Translations under genes and position numbers: made by a program
The notes under the pieces: generated by a model
The model's database searches: none
Told to the model about the DNA's origin: nothing
Seen by the model: the letters and a program-made list of their open reading frames with translations, nothing else
Shown here: positions 59,049 through 64,000 of the stretch, piece by piece
How the letters are laid out: each line of letters begins with the position of its first letter
Position numbering within the stretch: the stretch's first letter is position 1
NCBI GenBank assembly: GCA_903813345.2
Contig: CAIIXF020000012.1
Coordinates: 24,006,184-24,070,183 of the forward strand
DNA: 64,000 bases
Reading direction: 5' to 3'
Origin: Owenia fusiformis
Lineage: Eukaryota; Annelida; Polychaeta; Sabellida; Oweniidae

Positions 59049-60023
59049 CAAATTTACTCCTGGAAATTTTACACTGATTGAAACCTTACAATTGTTACTA
59101 ATAACTGTCACACATAAAAAAACAATATATCAACTTCAAATTGTACAACTTAAGTAAAATTACATCTGCATAATTAAATCAATCTACAATAAAAGTTTAG
59201 GCTATTACCACTTTAAATGTCAAATCACCATTTAACAACATTCACTGAAGGTCTCAATTCTTCCACCTGTACAGTGGTGGGTCAATTAGGATAAAATCCT
59301 TATCTTTAACAAGTATGTTCAGTTTCAGGGATCTATTACCAATTTACCAGAGCACTGTCTTCTAATGTTCTCAGTGTGCCAACTTAAGGTCATTTAAACA
59401 CAATATAAAATTGTCTATATAAAATCTAAGGGCACACAATCAAATAAGGAAACAGTAAATTTTCATTGCACAAAGTTGCAAAATCATTAGAAACAAATGT
59501 CCAAAATATTTCCTTAAATAAAACTACAACCAAAATTGTCAAAACATCAATTACAGCGTTTCTCTGCTCCTCCAAAATATTTTCATGTGCACTTTAATCG
59601 ATCAATGTCACTTGCAAGATCCTTACACAGTAGTGTGAATATTCAGTGTTCTCAAAGGGGCCCTTCACCCAACAGCTAGGTTACTCTCCCAAAATATGAA
59701 TCACTGCACTTTATACCCGTACTCCAAAATGGCCATTCAGAATCTTGCATAATCGATCACAAAAGACAACAGCTACACACATATTAGTCGAACACAGTCG
59801 CTTCAAAAACAATTGATCGCATCGGCATCACACACATAATCATTGTTCTCCATATATTTAGTCTGACACTGAGGTTATTAGATACGTCGCTGTTTGGTCA
59901 CTCTGCATTGAGATGTGTCAGATGCGCACAAAACACACCGATTTAGAGTCTGCAAGTAGAAAGGCCTTGGAACCTTATAACACAGCCCTTGCCAACAACA
60001 AGGATACCTTGAACATTGTCATA

Positions 60024-60203
60024 CTAATTGTTCCTCGATATCTCCTCTAGATCACCTATCATCATCAGGTAAACAGTTAACATAATACTCAGATACTTTC
60101 TGGGCCCTACTCTATCTGAGTCAAAACAAAATATTTCCGGAAATCGATCATCAATCACATCTGCGTGATTGGAACTTGGGTACCACTCAATACTCCAAAA
60201 CAT
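60024..60203 (-). other. 59-codon ORF inside the LTR element
   Basis: The minus-strand frame starts MFWSIEWYPSSNHADVIDDR and ends before a stop at 60024. Composition is ordinary and it is the most protein-like piece of the interior. It could be captured or decayed sequence. No family recognised. Confidence 0.2.
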
Positions 60204-61240
60204 TCAGCTCTCCCTTGGCTGAAGTCACCAACAAAAGTCAGGTATAGGCATACTCGTCTATATGCCTTTCTACAAGATATGGGCTGATATACGAATTCTA
60301 CAAGTGTAACGACTTGTCAAGAACCACCAGCTTACATGTCTCTACCCGATGTAGCACAATAAAACTCAAAATCCCTGTACAATGAGGAATGTGCCCTCTC
60401 ATTGCTATCGGTCTTCATGAAGCAACTTCTATATCCCATATATCAAATTGCTATCTCCATGATGCAAGGTCCTCAAAACAAAAGTCATAATAAGCAGAGA
60501 CACTTAACATCTCTGATACCACAGTGATTGTTCCTTACTTGACATCACACATAAATCGACTATATGGTTATGCAATGTCTCGTCTCTGAGTCCATTCAAC
60601 TATGTGAAGCTGGATATTGAAGCAATTCATATCCCGAGTTGACATCTTCAGATATGTAAACACATAAAACGAGTACTTTATCCAAAAGTCTATCTTGTTC
60701 ACAAGAATATATCCTTTAATTTTGAGAAATGTCCGGGTCCGTCCAATCAAATCCAACATCAAATACATGAGCCTGACAACTCGTTTTCAGTTCTGATAAA
60801 ATTGTTCAGCATTGTCTCAAAATAATAGCATCCTAATCATGTGCAACAATCTCTTAGAACACTTCCAAAGCAGCCATACTTTTTCCTGCTTTTCTCTCAA
60901 AATTTTCCAAGTTCAAATTTTACAAAACAAAATAATGGTCACTGAAAGTTCATCAGCTGGCTTGCTGATAAATAGCAACTGAAGCAATGGTCAGTAAGTC
61001 CATTTGTTTACCTCAATCAAAGCAACTCAAAATAATGTTCAATCTTAGTTTCTTGTTTACATCATATTTCCAGATCTAAATATTCCAATCCATCTGTTTA
61101 TGAATCAATAGATCAATTTGATCAGTTCCAATCCTAAATAATACATTCACTGAATTCGGTAGCGTTTTTCAATCAAAAGCATGTTAAAGTCCGTAATTAT
61201 AAGTCTCCAGAAATCCTTACGAAATGTTATATAAAATTCC

Positions 61241-61255
61241 ACCAGGCTGCCACCA
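61241..61255 (-). other. Primer-binding site of the LTR element
   Basis: The minus strand reads TGGTGGCAGCCTGGT one base after the 5' LTR. It is complementary to a tRNA 3' end ...GCTGCCACCA, which fits animal tRNA-Leu of the type ending GCTGCCA plus CCA. It fixes the element on the minus strand. Confidence 0.8.
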
Positions 61256-61256
61256 G

Positions 61257-61976
61257 TGTTGGACCCCTGGGTCGGTCCAATTCATTATTAAATTGTCTAA
61301 TTTTGTAAAGAATGACAAACTAGTCGATTCCTTAATACTCATAATTTATTTAATAATTTTAAAGTTTAGTCCAAACAGTTACAAATTACAATACATCTTC
61401 ACAATCTAAAGCCAAGCCGAAAAGGTGCTACAAATTCTTTACAACTGCCTTTTATAGTAAGACAGAAGGAAGAAAACTATAAAATACAATGCAATTAATC
61501 ATTTATAAACATCTCACAAATAAAGAAATAGGAATATTCTCAAAGAATATTCTCTATCATTTATAAACATCTCACAAATAAGGAATAAAGAATATTCACA
61601 AGGAATATTCTCCATCATTTATAAACATCTCACAAATAAGGAATAAAGAATATTCACAAGGAATATTCCCTAAGAATAAAGCAATAAATTTAGAATGACT
61701 GACTCAGGGTCAGAAAGAGTCCAAGGAATAAAACATTTAAAAGATAAACACATATAAACAAATCTTACTAATGGATTTTTTCTCAAAGGTCAGCTACATG
61801 TCATAGAAGGAATAAGCAATTAAAAATATTCTCAACTGTCAACAACATGACATAGTGTGAAGAAGTCAAGGAATAATGTATCTCTGGCAAGGTAGGGCAA
61901 GAAGCCAAAAATGAAGAAACTAATAAATCAATCAGTCCTAATATGAACTAAAAACCCTAAAATAAAATGTCCAACA
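61257..61976 (-). repeat. LTR (5' LTR in element orientation)
   Basis: 720 bp. I found no difference from the copy at 58312-59031 when reading the two side by side. Confidence 0.95.
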
Positions 61977-61980
61977 CTAG

Positions 61981-62945
61981 TCATGCCATGGAATGAAACT
62001 TAACATAAGGGACCATATCCACTCTCAAATGGAATGAACATGAATATAATACAACTATACCCGGCAAAGTAGAGAACTAGAGGTGTAACAGTCCAAAAAA
62101 TCGTATGTGAGGGAATGGCAAAAGTGGCCTTGGGACATGGTACTTTTGAGACATGCCATACTTGATTTGCGGATGCTGCTTTAGGAAATTTAAGAATGGA
62201 CATAACCATCAACTTGAAATTGCAGGTCCGCAATAAACACTTTTCATTACTAATAAGTGTAATCAAGGTACGAGGTAAGCGAAAATATTTTGATCCCAAA
62301 TCGATCCATCTTGACAGAAATACAGTCCAATATTGGAAAACAGTGACATCTCTACACATAATTCACATGTTACTGAATAAATATCTAAAATTGGTCAAAA
62401 TATCTGAATTTTCAGAGTTTAGTAAATTAGGCAAAATTGAATCATTGGAATAAGTTTTGAAAGTTGTTTACAATGCTGGGGAAAACCAATGATCTCATTT
62501 TCTAATGTAAATGGTTATCACTGATAGGTTTTGAGCTGGTCCCTGTAATCATCCAGCCTGTTATCAAAGTCTATGCCAATACATCCCATTCTCCCCAGCA
62601 TTGCTTTCTCCACTCCCCAATCAACCCTATAATCACAGTCAAACCCACAAATAAAAGTTATTTGTGGGGCATGTGAATCCTTAACATATCAGAATATTAA
62701 TTCAGATTTTTACCTGAAGATTTTCTTGATTATACCTGTCTTGAAGTACATGTACAAGATGTAAAACTCAATAATGTGAACATTCTTTGTCCAGTTTGGT
62801 CACATTGACTCCCATGTTACAATTTTCTCAACCATGAACAAACCTAAATGTGAAAACTTTCAGCTCATCCCATCCATTGAATCCCACGTTATGAGAACTT
62901 AACCCCATGCGAGTATCTTCCCCATACTACATACCTCCCTACAAG
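61981..62945. other. Non-coding stretch with a weak protein-like frame
   Basis: A plus-strand frame at 62196-62453 (VRNKHFSLLISVIKVRGKRK...) and a minus-strand frame at 62000-62359 overlap. The CpG content is slightly raised. A possible mini-exon GTCCGCAA...ATCAAG sits between AG and GTACGAGG on the plus strand (62226-62268). I do not call a gene. Confidence 0.3.
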
Positions 62946-62958
62946 GGGGTAGAGTCCA

Positions 62959-63318
62959 TACCCTGCGTGCAGAGTCTAGTTAAACTACACTCTGCCTAGT
63001 AGAGACCATATTACAGTTAAGTAGCCCCGCCCCCACGACGGGTACCGGTGACAGTTCGGGTAAATGACTTTTGACCTACGCGCCAATCAGCGAGCTTGAA
63101 GAAACATACACCAAATGCGTTCTAATTAAATATGCGCATTTCATTGGTCAATTCCGGGCTCAACGATGACGTCAGAAGGAATGACCATATAAAGAACCTC
63201 GGTCAAATTTGGCCGACGAAAACTGATTGACGCGGTGAGTTCACAGGTTTATTTTAGTTTGAAAGAGTGAAGACGAAGCTCTCTTTTAAGAAGTGAAGTC
63301 AAACGAATGCAAAGGGTA
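62959..63318 (+). mobile_element. Promoter-like 9-bp-TSD element, copy 5
   Basis: 360 bp, ends TACCCTGCGTGCAG and GCAAAGGGTA, with flanks TAGAGTCCA and TGGAGTCCA (8 of 9 matching). It lacks a short block around the CTTTCTTCCACC region present in copies 3 and 4. CRE TGACGTCA and the GC box GCCCCGCCCCC are intact. Confidence 0.94.
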
Positions 63319-63329
63319 TGGAGTCCACA

Positions 63330-64000
63330 GTCTCGAAGCAAGACTAGAGAACTGATAACTTGAACAATTTAGCCATTTTAAACAAGCATTCACTGGTTTT
63401 CATGAAGATTAAGAGAAATGGTGTTGATTAGGATGTCCCGACTAGAATGAGATATAAGCCTATGCCTAGCCTGTAAAGTTATCCCTGTTTAACCTTGTGC
63501 TATAATCTATTAACATTATAGGAAACATGTTAACCTAGTATACATCTAGAACAAGTAGGAACCTTTAGTAAATTACTTTTAAAGATGACATTCTAACATT
63601 TAATAGGGGTATTTTTATTGAATAAGTCTTCGCCTTCGTGACTCTGTGTTTGCAGTTCTAATTGGTAACACATCCTTTAAGATTTGCATTTTTTTTTAAT
63701 ATATCTTTATAATCTCAAGTACACTGCTGATAACATATAAATATACCTTTACCCAGGCATTGACCCCATTATACCAAATAGTTTTTTTTCTTTATAAAGC
63801 TGTATATGCCTGAGTGACAGAGCATATTTTGGATAGATGAAGCTCCCTTTTAAATGAACAAAACCAAACTTTTAGAAAGGATGATATTGAGCTGATGTTT
63901 AGGCAGTGAATCAGTTCAGGAATCTTCAGAAGATTATTCTGATCATAAAACTTTCACCAAAGCATCTCACCTTTGCATTGCAAGAACTGGACTTCCTGTC
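63330..64000. other. Non-coding stretch, nothing recognised
   Basis: AT-rich. Contains a GATGAAGCTCCCTTTTAAAT word (63838-63857), the reverse form of the TTAAAAGAGAGCTTCATC word seen at 18831 and 44685. Confidence 0.5.

Larger units (their letters stand above)
58312..61976 (-). mobile_element. Complete non-autonomous LTR retrotransposon
   Basis: 3665 bp. Two 720-bp direct LTRs (TGTTGGAC...GTCCAACA) flank a 2225-bp interior. Flanking duplications are CTAG (58308-58311 and 61977-61980). Primer site and polypurine tract place it on the minus strand. The interior has no gag, protease, RT or integrase frame; the longest frames are about 60 codons. The LTRs look identical by eye, so insertion is recent and must have used enzymes supplied by a full-length relative. 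The primer-site and polypurine form suggests a Ty3/gypsy-type parent, but without coding sequence this is inference. Confidence 0.95.

Noticed and set aside
62000-62359. 119-codon minus-strand frame with hydrophobic stretches
   Set aside because: No family resemblance, no splice signals, and an overlapping plus-strand frame of similar quality.

Overview
The window looks like animal nuclear DNA from a marine invertebrate. It is AT-rich and has no prokaryote-style gene packing. The open frames are short. One well-bounded spliced exon is visible, with 3' splice site, coding block and 5' splice site. Transposable elements with intact target-site duplications are dense. Two elements combine about 130-165 bp internal repeats, a CGGA/ACAG-type microsatellite, a terminal hairpin and short inverted ends. 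That plan matches the 'pearl'/Helentron-like elements described from bivalve molluscs, so a lophotrochozoan, probably a mollusc, is my best guess. The species is not determined.

Host genes are sparse. The best host feature is a 228-bp, 76-codon exon on the minus strand (15587-15814). A second possible minus-strand exon (17847-18212) carries a 45-bp minisatellite that expands in frame, and a weaker one lies at 35102-35258. If all three belong to one gene it would run right to left with long introns, but I cannot show they are linked. A CpG-richer block at 45440-47290 has NRF1, CCAAT, GC-box, ETS and YY1-type sites and short N-terminus-like ORFs on both strands. It is the likeliest promoter region.

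Mobile elements carry most of the readable structure. From left to right they include three copies of a MITE ending CAGTGATCTCCC (4656, 14800, 15162); five copies of a ~370-bp element with 9-bp duplications (13165, 40890, 43263, 57403, 62959) whose interior reads like a compact RNA polymerase II promoter; CAG-ended elements with 5-bp duplications (10525, 19556); a TTA-flanked MITE (21980); a hAT-like MITE with an 8-bp duplication nested in an older MITE (24641); an 855-bp near-perfect fold-back palindrome (26736); two pearl-like elements (22698, 30723); two SINE copies (32448, 51208); a 5'-truncated LINE with a 17-bp duplication (54043); and a complete LTR retrotransposon (58312-61976) with 720-bp LTRs that look identical, CTAG duplications, a tRNA-Leu-type primer site and a polypurine tract, but no long ORF.

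The remaining sequence is intronic or intergenic: old MITE pieces (many ending AGTAAAACCTGTCT), several minisatellites and nine poly(C) runs of 10 or more, all on the plus strand. The strongest candidate for something undescribed is the promoter-like 9-bp-duplication element family. The fold-back palindrome and the coding minisatellite exon come next.
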